A DNA stretch of 64,000 nt from Acanthacorydalis orientalis. Its lineage: Eukaryota > Arthropoda > Insecta > Megaloptera > Corydalidae. The stretch spans positions 35,323,208 to 35,387,207 of the forward strand of contig CM068314.1 in assembly GCA_034766995.1 (NCBI GenBank), written 5' to 3'. Made by a program: the position numbers and the translations under genes. The notes below the pieces were generated by a model that was given only the letters and a program-made list of their open reading frames with translations, did no database searches and was not told the origin of the DNA. Positions 63,794-64,000 of the stretch are shown piece by piece (position 1 is the first letter of the stretch; each line of letters starts with the position of its first letter).

Positions 63794-64000
63794 TTAGGTT
63801 GGTAGGAAAATAATTGCGGTTTTTGTTTTCTGAATTCTAATTTTCTTTCTTTCTATGAAAGTGTCATTTCATCGTATTAATGTTAATATCATTTTGAAAT
63901 ACATTTTTCGGTCTGTATTTTGATAACATCGAGTTTGGTTTTATTATTAATTTTGCTTCAAATTGGGCTATTGATTTAAAAATGAAAAAGAAGCAAATAA
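63794..64000 (+). mobile_element. 5' end of a mariner transposon, cut by the window end
   Basis: A TA dinucleotide at 63792-63793 precedes TTAGGTTGGTAGGAAAATAA, a mariner-type inverted terminal repeat. The 5' untranslated region matches, base for base over long stretches, the reverse complement of the 5' end of the relic at 19916-20462, so both are the same subfamily. An ATG at 63982 starts the transposase frame. The 3' part is outside the window, so autonomy cannot be judged. Confidence 0.9.
63982..64000 (+). CDS. Mariner transposase, first six codons only (truncated by window)
   Basis: The frame begins M-K-K-K-Q-I, corresponding to the M-E-K-K-Q start of the related relic's transposase. 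Mariner transposases are about 345 residues with an N-terminal helix-turn-helix pair and a D,D34D catalytic domain acting on the element's own TIRs; none of that can be seen here. The start follows the usual spacing of about 190 bases from the TIR. Confidence 0.7.

Larger units (their letters stand above)
60307..64000 (+). other. Intron downstream of the 59991-60306 exon (continues beyond window)
   Basis: Starts with GTAAGC at 60307. No further coding exon with a recognisable domain appears before the window end, so the intron is at least 3.7 kb. It holds (TA)n tracts at 60473-60556 and 63262-63315, a TTAA-flanked piggyBac-like miniature element (61425-62289) and the start of a mariner element (63794 onward). 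The rest is A+T-rich sequence without recognisable features. Confidence 0.5.

Overview
This window looks like arthropod, most likely insect, nuclear DNA. It is extremely A+T-rich. It is packed with long (TA)n and compound (CA)n(TA)n or (CT)n(TA)n microsatellites. It carries decayed copies of insect-type transposons: mariner, Tc1-like, hAT, piggyBac-like and RTE-type non-LTR elements. There are no operons, ribosome binding sites, CRISPR arrays or compact gene arrangements. The mariner and RTE relics and the CpG-rich promoter islands in an A+T-rich background would fit Hymenoptera, but I cannot fix the order from this sequence.

Only one stretch looks like a genuine host coding exon: 59991-60306 on the + strand, ending at a GTAAGC splice donor. 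It encodes 105 full codons rich in Ser/Thr, Pro and His with a sumoylation-type I-K-T-E motif, and ends in S-I-P-D-L plus one base. That composition fits the N-terminal A/B region of a transcription factor. My best guess is an isoform-specific first exon of the ecdysone-inducible nuclear receptor E75 (Eip75B type), where such an N-terminus runs into the DNA-binding domain. The DNA-binding exon is not in the window, so this is inference. Upstream lies a GC- and CpG-rich promoter-like island (about 56990-57580) and a long untranslated leader. Downstream is intron to the window end.

Region by region: 1-57000 is a gene desert of A+T-rich DNA. It contains several GC-richer islands (about 590-790, 8160-8680, 12720-13240, 21300-21780, 27560-28000, 37000-37420) that may be distal regulatory DNA, alternative promoters or old repeats. 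Several of these hold AGGTCA-type nuclear-receptor half-sites. Transposon relics are: RTE 3' ends (3573-3620, 36130-36202) and an RTE reverse-transcriptase fragment (22705-23215); mariners (19916-20462, 30069-30878, 52385-53185, and 63794 to the window end); Tc1/mariner-superfamily elements with DUF4817-type helix-turn-helix (47581-48404, 54196-55429); a hAT/Charlie-like deletion derivative with an intact 144-codon frame (26104-26871); possible hAT-like miniature elements (13344-13605, 38098-38368); and a TTAA-flanked piggyBac-like miniature element (61425-62289).

The most interesting observations are: the candidate E75-type first exon with receptor half-site clusters scattered upstream; a hAT relic whose deletion joined the transposase N-terminal segment in frame to its dimerisation domain; an unclassified dispersed repeat with three copies (near 31.5, 33.2 and 49.3 kb); and a striking association of (TA)n tracts with transposon ends. 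Most short open frames in this window are translated (TA)n repeats (Ile-Tyr repeats) and were left out.
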